64,000 nt of DNA from Bacteroidales bacterium (GTDB lineage Bacteria > Bacteroidota > Bacteroidia > Bacteroidales > UBA6680), in NCBI GenBank assembly GCA_025210735.1, contig JAOARD010000061.1, forward strand, positions 62,001-126,000. The letters run 5' to 3'. Numbering within the stretch: position 1 is the stretch's first letter; each line of letters begins with the position of its first letter. The notes under the pieces were generated by a model. The model was not told the origin of the DNA, did no database searches, and saw nothing but the letters and a program-made list of their open reading frames with translations. Shown here piece after piece: positions 27,812-36,855 of the stretch. The translations under genes and the position numbers were made by a program.

Positions 27812-27855
27812 GTATATACCAATAAAATATTATTTAATACTTTATTGGTATATAC
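27812..27855. terminator. Long perfect hairpin without T tract
   Basis: A 15-bp perfect inverted repeat, GTATATACCAATAAA (27812-27826) and TTTATTGGTATATAC (27841-27855). It lies between the promoter side of the Crp-like gene and the stop of 27986-28612. It could be a terminator, an operator of the regulator, or a 3'-end stabiliser. Confidence 0.45.
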
Positions 27856-27985
27856 TGTATATTAGTTATTCATATAGCGTTTTAAATTAATTCCAATAAT
27901 AGTTAAGGTTTACTAACTAGTCTATATGATTATTTGATATTCCCAGATTCGTTTTTAATTCTCTATTAGGATTAATTTTACTCTT

Positions 27986-28612
27986 TTATACTATTGGTTT
28001 CCAGATATCTTTAGACGGTTTCTTTCCGGTAAGTCTTTCAAGGATATATATTATAAACTCATTCTCTGTTTTGCCACTATTTTTAATTATCTGTTTAAAA
28101 CTCATACTTCCAACTGAAAATAGGTGGGTGATATCTAATTTCCACATTTTATCTTCTTTATAAAAATGGTAATAGAACGATGTCTTCTGCCCATTAATAA
28201 TAAGTTCAGCTTTTGAGAAATCTCCGTTTGTAACTACATCTCCTAACTCTGCACTTGCAACACCTTCTTTTCCTACCATTCCGTTATTAATTGCATATAT
28301 AAGCAGATCTTTACCTTTAAAGCCAAGTAACTCCTTTTTAGAAGCTCTGTGTCTCATTGTCAGTACTGTTAGCTTATCAATTATTCCTAGGGAATTTACC
28401 TGTAAAGAGTCTGCTGTTTTTGTTTTTTCTAAAATGCCTGAATAGTAATTTATTGTTCTGCTGTCAACTAAACCTGATGCAACATCTCCTTTATCAGTAA
28501 GAACCGCATTTTTATAACTGTTAAAAGTCTCTAATACCTGTTCTTTGTCAGATTGAGAGTAGATACTGGTTGATAAAATAAGTAGCAGCGATAATATAGT
28601 TATTCTTCTCAT
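27986..28612 (-). CDS. Secreted protein, unrecognised
   Basis: The start at about 28612 (MRRITILSLLLILSTSIYSQ) gives a clean signal peptide and removes an overlap with the next gene that a longer ORF would require. The mature part of about 190 residues resembles NTF2-like/DUF4878-type lipoprotein domains (KEQVLETFNSYKNAVL, then a beta-rich half with FYYHFYKEDKMWKLDI). Function unknown. Confidence 0.6.
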   Translation of the reverse strand: MRRITILSLLLILSTSIYSQSDKEQVLETFNSYKNAVLTDKGDVASGLVDSRTINYYSGILEKTKTADSLQVNSLGIIDKLTVLTMRHRASKKELLGFKGKDLLIYAINNGMVGKEGVASAELGDVVTNGDFSKAELIINGQKTSFYYHFYKEDKMWKLDITHLFSVGSMSFKQIIKNSGKTENEFIIYILERLTGKKPSKDIWKPIV

Positions 28613-28682
28613 AATTCTATGTTTTCTATTGAGTTGTAATAATCTGTATGTTTTAAATTTTTGTAAGGATTCTTGGTTGTAT

Positions 28683-29213
28683 TTATTCCGTTTTAATGAA
28701 ATTTTTGTTTCTGAAACTAGTAAAACAGTAATCAATAAATACTAACAAGAATATATAATTCGCAATTATGGCATATTCACTACTAACTATATGAGAAAGG
28801 ATTAAAGATGGTAATGTACAACATGTTATAACCCATATTAGTTTCAGGTAATCTAACCTTTCTCTTATCCGTTTTTTTGCAAAGCTTATACTGTATGAGG
28901 TTATTACCCCTGCAAAACCAGCATAAATAATATATTTTGCAAAAATAGTCCAGTGTAGTATAACAAGTATATATCCAAACAAAATTATACCAATACACCA
29001 CTTTACTATATTAAAGTATTTTGTTTTTATGAATGTTCCGTTAAAGATAATTAAGAACAGACCGAGAATACTACCTATTTGTAATCCGTATCTATACATA
29101 TATTGCCCTATCTCTATCAGAGCAGGTTTATCTGAGAAATAAAAGATTAAAACTCCAACTATTGCAGTTATAATTGATATACCAATTATAGGTAAGAGTG
29201 TTCTGTTTTTCAT
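28683..29213 (-). CDS. Integral membrane protein, unrecognised
   Basis: 176 residues, six predicted membrane helices and almost no soluble part. There is a basic cytoplasmic loop (AKKRIRERLDYLK) between helices four and five. No family motif is recognised. It is 70 nt upstream of 27986-28612. Confidence 0.6.
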   Translation of the reverse strand: MKNRTLLPIIGISIITAIVGVLIFYFSDKPALIEIGQYMYRYGLQIGSILGLFLIIFNGTFIKTKYFNIVKWCIGIILFGYILVILHWTIFAKYIIYAGFAGVITSYSISFAKKRIRERLDYLKLIWVITCCTLPSLILSHIVSSEYAIIANYIFLLVFIDYCFTSFRNKNFIKTE

Positions 29214-29310
29214 TAATTTTTGGAGTTTAAAGCTATATAGGGTATACTCATTTTATTATCGAATACCCTATAGTATAGTACATCTCAGAGATTTTACTTA
29301 TAGCAATTTC

Positions 29311-30192
29311 TTATACTGTCTTTTCTAATAAAGCGTCAATATTCTCAGCTTGTTTAGCTTCCATTTCTGTTATCTTTTTATACTGATCATTGCTTATCAT
29401 GATAACAGGGCTAAAGTCCTCATCTTTCTCTTCTATCTCTCCTTTGTCATTTTTTTCAAGTCTTATCATATCTATATCAACTGTCGAAAGATTATTACAC
29501 TTACTGCAATGGTGCACATTTACCCTGATATGTGGACTCTCATTCTCCTCTGCAACGGTAAATTCTGTAAGGGTATCAATATTGCCCGTATATGAATCAT
29601 TATTTTTATACTCATCAGGAATTGACAATCTTAGATCAAGTTTAATGTCTTCTACCCAGCGGTTACAATCTTCGCAAAAAACCTCTTCGTGCATTACGGT
29701 TAAACCTCCAATTATTCCTGCTACAAGAATACCAACTAGCTCTATAATCCATATAAACCATAGTAAACCGCCACTAACCTGAAAGCCAAATATCTCATAC
29801 CATCCTGTCTCGGATATAATATTAGCAAAATCAAATACAGCCGATGGGTTTAACAAAATATCGGGTAGTGCAATACCTTCGCCTTGTCTCTGAAGGAAAA
29901 CATATAAAAATGTACACCAATTTGCATATACAGCCAGAAAACCAACAATAGTGCCGTACAGATATGCGCTTTTTGTGCTTCTGCATTTAGCAACCCGTAT
30001 AACAAGTTTCTGAATAAGAACAATACTAAACAGATACCCTAAATACACTAACAGGGTGAAATATATAAACGGATTGTATACATCGATATATGCATATATA
30101 ATTGAAACCAATATAGCTAATAGCGGGCCAAGTAAAATACCAACTAGCCATATCCCTCCTGGTTTGCCGGATAGTTTATACTCTTTATTCAT
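29311..30192 (-). CDS. Membrane protein with zinc-ribbon-like tail
   Basis: 293 residues. Four or five membrane helices occupy the first 170. The cytoplasmic tail has two CxxC pairs, CEDCNRW and CSKCNN, about 55 residues apart, which would form a zinc ribbon. A histidine-rich piece (HVNVHHC-like) precedes the second pair. The gene start lies 5 nt after the stop of a 24-codon upstream ORF (30198-30272). Confidence 0.62.
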   Translation of the reverse strand: MNKEYKLSGKPGGIWLVGILLGPLLAILVSIIYAYIDVYNPFIYFTLLVYLGYLFSIVLIQKLVIRVAKCRSTKSAYLYGTIVGFLAVYANWCTFLYVFLQRQGEGIALPDILLNPSAVFDFANIISETGWYEIFGFQVSGGLLWFIWIIELVGILVAGIIGGLTVMHEEVFCEDCNRWVEDIKLDLRLSIPDEYKNNDSYTGNIDTLTEFTVAEENESPHIRVNVHHCSKCNNLSTVDIDMIRLEKNDKGEIEEKDEDFSPVIMISNDQYKKITEMEAKQAENIDALLEKTV

Positions 30193-30197
30193 AGACG

Positions 30198-30272
30198 TTA
30201 ATGTTTAGTTCTCCTACTCGTATGGTTTTTCGGTAACACCCCGTTTATTTGTGTGGGTTCTGGGCTCCACAT
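30198..30272 (-). CDS. Putative 24-residue leader ORF
   Basis: ATG at 30272 to TAA at 30200-30198, encoding MWSPEPTQINGVLPKNHTSR plus RTKH. The stop leaves only 5 nt before the ATG of 29311-30192. This is the same geometry as the leader repeats elsewhere, but the sequence is unrelated. Just upstream, ATCATGG and CCATGAT (about 30270-30296) could pair. It may be a coupling leader or chance. Confidence 0.35.
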   Translation of the reverse strand: MWSPEPTQINGVLPKNHTSRRTKH

Positions 30273-30432
30273 CATGGTTTAACAGACAATATCCATGATT
30301 GAAGCATTGTAATTTAAGATACATTTTATCTGCAAAAATGAATATTGACAGACAAAAGTATTAAAATTTTTGACAGACTCCTTTTGAAATATATTAAAAT
30401 TTAGTGTAAACTACTGAATATGTATATCTGTT

Positions 30433-31425
30433 TTATTTGTATTGTTTTATCAATTTTGTTACATCCTTACTTGATTTTCCATAACTGATAATTTTAACAT
30501 CTAACGGTGTGTTTCTGAATTTTAAAATTGCAGATAGAATTGATTCAGTAATCCAGTTAGTCTTATTTCCGAAAGCCCCACCACCAACAAGTGTAAGAAA
30601 CACTTTGTTACAACCTGTTTTATCATAATTAATTAATGCTGTATACAGCGTTGCCTCATAGGTAGCTTCAAGAATCAGACGTGCAAAAGTTTCCCAATAT
30701 GTTGGTTTTATATCTGAATAGGCAACAGGAAGGGCAGAGCAGTATATTTGAGAAACTACCTGTTCTGGATTACTTATAATTACTTCTGTGTTCCACTGTA
30801 TTCCAAATTTGAGTTTCTCTTTAAGTTCTTCTCTTTTATTTTCCTTGAGACTTTTTATTAGAGAGTTTATATAGAATAAACCTTCCTGATTTACCAAGGC
30901 ATACCCATTGTTCATCTGCCATAACTTCAACTCTTTATTATTTAGTTCATCTCCAATTAATTTCAGACAATCAATCTGTTGGTTCGCAGACTGACCTATA
31001 TTGTCGTTTATTGGTACAAAATAGTCTCTGTATATGGTTCCGGCTCCACATGCAATTGCACATGCAGGACCTTGTGTGTAATCCCTTTCGTATATTCCAA
31101 CACCTCTTTCAGGAGTAATATGCGGTGCAACCATCTCTAACAGATTAAACTGTGATGCAGCCTGAAAAAGAGCATTCTTATTTAGTGGATCACGGTGTAT
31201 ATCCTGTACGTTGCCTATAACCTCCTGAATCTTTAATTTTTCTTTATAAATCTCTCTTGGAGGAGATTGATTTTTTAGCTCTTTTAATGTTGGTATTTCA
31301 AGTTTACCAAATCTAAAAGATTTCCCGTTTACTTTGGATATTATATGATCTTCGATAACAGTTATGTTGTCTCTTACATTTTCAGGCGAAATCTCATCAA
31401 ACCCAACCAAATCTTTAAACCACAT
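30433..31425 (-). CDS. Conserved uncharacterised protein, macro-domain-like C-terminus
   Basis: 330 residues, cytoplasmic. Conserved-looking stretches: QGPACAIACGAGTIYRDYF, IGQSANQQIDCL, an YCSALPVAYS block, and VFLTLVGGGAFGNKTNWI followed by LDVKIISYG. The last two resemble the end of macrodomains (a G-G-G-x-F loop before a final beta strand). I recall related uncharacterised proteins in both bacteria and protists, but cannot name the family. If it is macro-like, ADP-ribose or a nucleotide could be its ligand. Confidence 0.6.
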   Translation of the reverse strand: MWFKDLVGFDEISPENVRDNITVIEDHIISKVNGKSFRFGKLEIPTLKELKNQSPPREIYKEKLKIQEVIGNVQDIHRDPLNKNALFQAASQFNLLEMVAPHITPERGVGIYERDYTQGPACAIACGAGTIYRDYFVPINDNIGQSANQQIDCLKLIGDELNNKELKLWQMNNGYALVNQEGLFYINSLIKSLKENKREELKEKLKFGIQWNTEVIISNPEQVVSQIYCSALPVAYSDIKPTYWETFARLILEATYEATLYTALINYDKTGCNKVFLTLVGGGAFGNKTNWITESILSAILKFRNTPLDVKIISYGKSSKDVTKLIKQYK

Positions 31426-31576
31426 ATTTGTTACAGTTAATTAGTTCAAGTGTTACTGTTTTTTATAATAAACAGACAAAAGTACTATTTTTTGATAGCT
31501 TTTTTTAGAATATATTGAATATCATAATAGATTGTTGTGTATAAGTGGTTTCAGTGGATGCTAATGAAAAGATACC

Positions 31577-32380
31577 TTATAACAGATAGTCTTCATCATC
31601 AATAGTTGGGAAATATATATCTTCATAATTTACCGGAGGGGGTGGAGCTTTTTTATTGATAGGATTGCTAAAATAGATATTTACATAGGTTGATACTATA
31701 TTATCTATCAATTTCTTCTGTTCTTTTTGTAGTTTAATGTAGGGGGAATGAAAAATAGCAAATGATTTTTTGTCCTTTACATCTTTATTTGCTTGTAATA
31801 CCTCTTTTGTTGTTGAAATGAGTGTTTTCCATGATGTTTTAATTTTCCTTGTATCAGGAAGTATCTGTGCATAGATAAATGTTGCGAGTTTTGTTGCAAA
31901 AAAAGTAGTATCTCTATAAGGTATCTCATATACTTCTGGTAAGTAAATATTTGACTCATAATTATTATATAAATCAAAAAGAGCTTTCTTATAATCAATT
32001 AGATCTGAATGCAGATATTTAACCTTAACAGTATCATATTTATCTATACTTACTACTAATATATTTCTTGATCTGTAATCAATATCATGACCACATTCAT
32101 CTTCCAGTGTGAAATTTTCATGAAACAAAGAGTCATTATATGAATTGTAATGCTCATAGTATGTCATAATTATACAAGACTCATGGGGTTTGTACTTGTC
32201 TATTGAATCTATACAGTTCTGAAGAAGAATAGTATCATTAACTTTTAAAGCAAAATTGAAAAATGAGTTGAAATCGGCTGAATTCTTAACTTGCTCCCAC
32301 TCAGTATGATCTTGTTTATTTGAAGAGCATCCCGTAGAAATTAAAATTAAAGAGAAAAATATTACTCGTATAGTTTTCAT
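31577..32380 (-). CDS. Lipoprotein related to the 38488 product
   Basis: 267 residues with lipobox STGC. The N-terminal E-W-x-x-x-x-x-S...F-A-L-K...CI-D-S-I-D-K pattern and the following YRSRNILVVSIDKYDTVKVKYLHS block match the lipoprotein at 38488-39216 in order. The second half is helical and polar and ends with a proline stretch (KKAPPPPVNYED). No known motif. Confidence 0.6.
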   Translation of the reverse strand: MKTIRVIFFSLILISTGCSSNKQDHTEWEQVKNSADFNSFFNFALKVNDTILLQNCIDSIDKYKPHESCIIMTYYEHYNSYNDSLFHENFTLEDECGHDIDYRSRNILVVSIDKYDTVKVKYLHSDLIDYKKALFDLYNNYESNIYLPEVYEIPYRDTTFFATKLATFIYAQILPDTRKIKTSWKTLISTTKEVLQANKDVKDKKSFAIFHSPYIKLQKEQKKLIDNIVSTYVNIYFSNPINKKAPPPPVNYEDIYFPTIDDEDYLL

Positions 32381-32444
32381 ATTCGACAGACAAAAAGATT
32401 TATTCTATAAAGATACTAAGTGTAAGTTACAAATAGATTAAACT

Positions 32445-33356
32445 CTATAATTTTTTAGTTATTTCAGGAATTGAATAAAATAGAAATGTCATATCACCTG
32501 TTTCACTTATCGATATAGGTATAAAGGTGTTACTTACTCCAAGTCTTCTTACAGGAGGATTTATATCTACCCAACCTTTTCCTTTTAAATATATCTGACA
32601 CCATGCATGACCGCCCCTTTTATATACCACACCCATAACCTGTCTTGCAGGAATACCGGATGCTCTGCAAAGTGTTATGAACAGATCGCTGTAATCGGTA
32701 CATCTGCCGTATCCCAACTCCAGAAATTTAAGTGTGCCATAACGAGTTCCTGGTTCTTCACCTCGTCTGACATTTTTTGACATCCAGTCGAGAATACCAA
32801 AAACCTTCTCTTTCTCGCTGTTTTTGCCTTTACAGATACTCTCTTTTATCTTAATAATTTTAGGGTGTTTAACAGGCCAGTGTTTTGTTTCGCTAGTCAG
32901 AAATGCTCTGTTTATCTTCTCTTTTGCTCCTGAAAAAACATGTGCTTTAACTGGAATTGTTGAGTTAATACAGACTACAGGAAAACCATCTTTATACTTT
33001 ATATTGTTAATTGAGTAACCTACCTGACCTCTACCTCTCTCTTTAACTGTATATTGTCCGAATATTATATGATCAGATTTACCCCATGTCTCATTTACAT
33101 TAACCAGGTTAATATAGTTACCGTACTTAAAAAACTTTGCCAGAGAGTCTTTAATTGCTCTATTTCTTTTGGTAGGATTCTTCTTATATCTTAAAAGAGA
33201 ACCCATGAATCTCTCTGCTTTGCCAAAGTCTCCTTCTTTTACCGGAATATAACAAGCATTTACTTTATAGTTAGCTTTTGTGTTCTTAGGGGCTGGTTTA
33301 TAACTAAAAAGCAGTATAGTTATTAAGATTATTAATAGATTAACTTTATGGTTCAT
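32445..33356 (-). CDS. Exported transglutaminase-like protein
   Basis: 303 residues with a hydrophobic N-terminal leader. Transglutaminase core (about 185-275) with the full catalytic triad: Cys in LGYGRCTDYSDLF, His in GGHAWCQIY and Asp in GWVDINPP. This fold works as a cysteine peptidase or amidase on proteins or peptidoglycan peptides. The N-terminal 150 residues are beta-rich, as in related proteins. Periplasmic location is inferred from the leader. Confidence 0.82.
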   Translation of the reverse strand: MNHKVNLLIILITILLFSYKPAPKNTKANYKVNACYIPVKEGDFGKAERFMGSLLRYKKNPTKRNRAIKDSLAKFFKYGNYINLVNVNETWGKSDHIIFGQYTVKERGRGQVGYSINNIKYKDGFPVVCINSTIPVKAHVFSGAKEKINRAFLTSETKHWPVKHPKIIKIKESICKGKNSEKEKVFGILDWMSKNVRRGEEPGTRYGTLKFLELGYGRCTDYSDLFITLCRASGIPARQVMGVVYKRGGHAWCQIYLKGKGWVDINPPVRRLGVSNTFIPISISETGDMTFLFYSIPEITKKL

Positions 33357-33395
33357 GTATCTGAGTTTGTTGATTATAAATTAAGTGTATTCTGA

Positions 33396-34130
33396 TTAAT
33401 GTTGTAATTCAGGTAGTTTTATGTTTGGATCAGGTGTAAAGAATATTCCTGCAAATGTGTATCCATTGTTATTTATATGGAATCTGTAATCTAATAACCC
33501 TTTTCCTTCATAGGCATAAACAAATACCACCATCATTTTATCCTCCTTATCATTGTCTATCCAGCAACTATTATAACGATTAGAAACACCACTGCATGTG
33601 CTATTAATTTTGTGAATCATAGGTTTTATTTGTTCAAGAGGATACTTCTTGCCAAGCAGATTGTATATTTTTTCAGAGTCATTATCTTTTACCAGCTCTT
33701 TAATTGGATTAACCAGATTTCTTATAAAATCAGATTCTTTCTTCCATTCTGATACATAGGTATCTATCTTTACAAGATGACCTCTTAAAAATGTGGCAGA
33801 TATATCGTATGTTTCATTATTCTCATTGGTAACAATGTAGTTATATATTCGGGTTACTGACGTTTTAAACTTACCTGTTGACTCGCTCTGAAGTTTAATC
33901 TTTTCTGGTTTTCCGTGTAGTTTCTCTTGAGTTTTACAAATATTTGTAAACACCTTCTTAGTAACGCTAAGTTTCATCTCTACAGAGGAGTTATCGTATA
34001 TAACCTCATAATTGCTGTTAAGATAGTTTGATACAAGTTGTTCTGATGCCCTATATGGATCCTGACTTGTCTCAAAAACGCAAGAGGATAGGAGAATAAA
34101 ACCAATAATGCAAATTGCTGCTTTGTTCAT
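33396..34130 (-). CDS. Lipoprotein behind leader repeat D
   Basis: The start is put at ATG 34130 (MNKAAICIIGFILLSSC, a good lipobox); an in-frame ATG at 34151 lies inside the leader repeat and is the alternative coupled start. The mature region is about 225 residues. The first domain (ASEQLVSNYLNSNYEVIYDN, then a YNYIVTNENNETYDISATFL strand pair) recalls DUF3887/DUF4019-type NTF2-like domains; the second half repeats a similar design. Function unknown. Confidence 0.62.
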   Translation of the reverse strand: MNKAAICIIGFILLSSCVFETSQDPYRASEQLVSNYLNSNYEVIYDNSSVEMKLSVTKKVFTNICKTQEKLHGKPEKIKLQSESTGKFKTSVTRIYNYIVTNENNETYDISATFLRGHLVKIDTYVSEWKKESDFIRNLVNPIKELVKDNDSEKIYNLLGKKYPLEQIKPMIHKINSTCSGVSNRYNSCWIDNDKEDKMMVVFVYAYEGKGLLDYRFHINNNGYTFAGIFFTPDPNIKLPELQH

Positions 34131-34218
34131 CTGTTTATAATTGTTTTTCATTTACAAGTGGAACTCGCATTTATAATCATTTCCGTTTGTGAATGACTAT
34201 TCTTATGCTTCGTTTTAT
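34131..34218 (-). repeat. Leader repeat, copy D (degenerate ORFs, relay kept)
   Basis: An 88-bp unit before the ATG at 34130. The 5' start codon reads ATA and small deletions break the long frame. Even so, the short frames chain through ATGA overlaps: one ending HKRK, then MIINASSTCK, then an ATG at 34151 that is in frame with the gene. The first frame has no ATG start. Confidence 0.65.
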
Positions 34219-34423
34219 CTGTTTATATATTTTTTATATAAATTCTATATAGTTACCGATATACAACCGTAATGATATAAAAATAAACTATACGTTTTCT
34301 TGCAATCGAGTGAATGGCTACTATGGCTTTGTGAGCAACGGTAATTTTAGATGAGTGGTAAATATTTGGGATGTACAAATTTATATAAGAATATAATATG
34401 TTTATACTAAATAGATAATACAC

Positions 34424-35068
34424 CTACCATTGTTTTAATTTATCGAAATCTGTGAGATAGTATCTAGTTCCTTTATAATCAACAATGTATTCGCAGGAAT
34501 CTTTTTTTATTGTGTATGTCTTTATTCTGTTAGTTACTTCATCTATATGATAGTGAGAATCAGTACTTATTGTTTTGGTTATAAGTTTTTTACCTGTTAT
34601 TTTGAATGTTCCGTTTTCTGTTAATGAATATATTGCATAGCAGCATATAAATGTTGTTCTACAAAACTCGCCATTATCTTTTAGCCCTATTGTTATGGCA
34701 TTTTTGTTTGTATATATTTTACTAAAACCTGTTTTAAATATTCTATAATTATGTATAGGGTTGTACTGTACAATAATATCTTTGTAACTTGTTTTTGCCA
34801 TATTGATAGTTGATGATCCTGTTAAACTATCATTGTTAGCTAATATATGGTATTGATTTTTTGGAATAACAACTTTGTAATATCCATTTTTATCTGCGAT
34901 TATTGTTGTATCGTATGACAGATTATGTGATAAGAAATTTATCTCTGTGTTTCCAACTTTCTCATTTGTTTTGTTAAATATTACATATCCTGATAGTTCT
35001 ATTAACTCCTGTGAGTAGGAGTTATTCCAGATTATAATTACCATTGTTATTAGCAGATATCTTCTCAT
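34424..35068 (-). CDS. Secreted protein with carboxypeptidase-regulatory-like domain
   Basis: 214 residues. The signal peptide ends at SYSQ. Residues 22-95 follow the CarboxypepD_reg/CNA-B beta-sandwich pattern (ELSGYVIFNKTNEKVGNTEI, ADKNGYYKVVIPKNQY), as found at the N-terminus of many Bacteroidota envelope proteins. The C-terminal half has no recognised fold. There is no TonB-dependent barrel attached. Confidence 0.65.
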   Translation of the reverse strand: MRRYLLITMVIIIWNNSYSQELIELSGYVIFNKTNEKVGNTEINFLSHNLSYDTTIIADKNGYYKVVIPKNQYHILANNDSLTGSSTINMAKTSYKDIIVQYNPIHNYRIFKTGFSKIYTNKNAITIGLKDNGEFCRTTFICCYAIYSLTENGTFKITGKKLITKTISTDSHYHIDEVTNRIKTYTIKKDSCEYIVDYKGTRYYLTDFDKLKQW

Positions 35069-35230
35069 TAAAATTCTTATTGTATTATGATAGTTCGTTT
35101 TTTATAAAAAGGACTAAACTGTTTGTTAGCTTTTTGGGGCTATGTTGAATGTACATAAAACTTCTAAATTTAGTGTAGCCACAATTTTTTGAAACCTAGT
35201 TCAATTATATAGTAGGAGCATTAAATGCAA

Positions 35231-35659
35231 TTAATAAATCTTTTTAAATTCCGAGAATGCAATAATCCAATCTCTTTTAATATCCTCAATATTATCCGAT
35301 TTTTCAAGAACATACTTCTTATCATCAAATAGTCTGCACATAACTTCCCATCTGTTTTTATTTAGTTTCCAGTAATTACAATCACTTTTTAATACATTCA
35401 AAAGTAAGTCGCCTTCATAAAAATCACCTTCTGATAAAATATTATCAGATAATTTTTCTATTGCTAATGGAATTAGGTAATCGAGACCTATATTTTGACC
35501 AATCATAATTCTAAGATCTTCTATTGTAAAATCCTGTATAGATATTTTCCTTAATCTATGACATGTCTTGACTAAGTAACTTGTATAGTTAGACTCTCCC
35601 CAGTAGTCATTTTCCAGTTCTTCAAGGGTCTTTAATATAATGTTGTCCTTTTGTTTCAT
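35231..35659 (-). CDS. CdiI-like contact-dependent inhibition immunity protein
   Basis: 142 residues, cytoplasmic. Motifs match the CdiI_3-type immunity family: TLEELENDYWGESNYTSYLV, K-T-C-H-x-L-R-K-x-x-I-x-D-F-T-I-E-D-L-R-I-M-I-G-Q, YLIPLAIEKL and EGDFYEGDLLLNVL. Such proteins bind and neutralise a cognate CdiA toxin tip. No toxin, CdiB or Rhs gene is near, so this is an orphan immunity gene that may protect against neighbours or be a relic. Confidence 0.8.
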   Translation of the reverse strand: MKQKDNIILKTLEELENDYWGESNYTSYLVKTCHRLRKISIQDFTIEDLRIMIGQNIGLDYLIPLAIEKLSDNILSEGDFYEGDLLLNVLKSDCNYWKLNKNRWEVMCRLFDDKKYVLEKSDNIEDIKRDWIIAFSEFKKIY

Positions 35660-35736
35660 ATCGTTACTGGCAGTATAGGCAGTTTTAAGCTTCTATATTG
35701 TTTATTTGTAATGAAAAAAGTCTGATATTTTTAACT

Positions 35737-36681
35737 CTACCTGTGTATTATCAATAAGTTTTTATTATCTGTTCTGTCAACTGTTAACAGAATATGCTTT
35801 AGGATATCACTCCCAATTTCGATACCAACAGGTAAGTTACTATTAATGTTTCTATTAGTATTCTTTACTCTGGGATAATGGATAATAAAACTTTTTCCTC
35901 CAATCTCTATATTTACAGATCCCTTAAAAAAAGATCCACTTTTATCAGATATAATTTTATCTCGTGGCACCATACTTCTGTTAATTGCAGAATGACTCTT
36001 TCCTGTGTCTAGATATATAATGGCATCCTGATTATTTATCTTTCCTTTAAAATGTATACCATATGGATGCATTTTAAAATGCTCTAACTGAATAAGCTCA
36101 TATTTATCTTTTGTTAACTTTGATAATATTGACTTATTACTAACAGCTAAAGTTTTAGTTGTGTAACTAAGTGTAAAACATTTGTTGTAAATGTATTTTA
36201 AACCAATAAGACCATTAAATGGTTTAGTTGAGTAGATTGACCAATCTGATAATATTCCGGTTTCGTTTGAAAAGGATTGTTTGAGTGTTTTGAACTCAGG
36301 AATAACTATTCTATAAACCTGTCCGCGTATTTTTCCGTTTGGAGTGTAGGTATTAATTGTATCAGTATTGTAATATTTTATAGAATCTGCAATAGCAGTA
36401 GTTATATTGATATTGCCACTGTTTCCAAAATCAAAATGTAAGGGGTACTCATTGCCATTGAAGTTTACCATTACCTCTGGTATCGAAAATACATTACTAA
36501 ATATGAGTTGATGTTTCTCTTCTGGACTATAATTTTTTAATATTTCATGATCATCTACAGTATGAAAATCATTTAACCCTGTATATCTTGTTGAATCTCT
36601 GAGGTATTGGGAAAACAGAACGTTGTGTAGTAATATAAAACTTATAAAAAGAATGATTCTAAAAAAAATAAGTCTGTTCAT
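35737..36681 (-). CDS. Exported retropepsin-like aspartyl protease
   Basis: 314 residues with a signal peptide ending near LFSQ. Two lobes each carry a retropepsin-like strand-loop: residues of about 70-90 read LHFDFGNSGNINITTAI (the catalytic triad D-T-G replaced by D-F-G), and about 210-230 read IIYLDTGKSHSAIN with an intact DTG. Family members often lack one Asp. With only one canonical DTG, activity would need dimerisation or may be lost. Confidence 0.75.
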   Translation of the reverse strand: MNRLIFFRIILFISFILLHNVLFSQYLRDSTRYTGLNDFHTVDDHEILKNYSPEEKHQLIFSNVFSIPEVMVNFNGNEYPLHFDFGNSGNINITTAIADSIKYYNTDTINTYTPNGKIRGQVYRIVIPEFKTLKQSFSNETGILSDWSIYSTKPFNGLIGLKYIYNKCFTLSYTTKTLAVSNKSILSKLTKDKYELIQLEHFKMHPYGIHFKGKINNQDAIIYLDTGKSHSAINRSMVPRDKIISDKSGSFFKGSVNIEIGGKSFIIHYPRVKNTNRNINSNLPVGIEIGSDILKHILLTVDRTDNKNLLIIHR

Positions 36682-36855
36682 CTTAGGTTTTAGTTTATTA
36701 GAGCGTAAATACTATAAAAATCTTTGTTTTATATAATTCCAAATTTATAATTGTATAGTTCATTCCGAAATTATTCTAAGGATATCAGCTAAAGTACGGA
36801 ATTTTCTGTAAAGACTGTTAAAGAGATATAAGGTGTTAATGTAATAAACATACTG

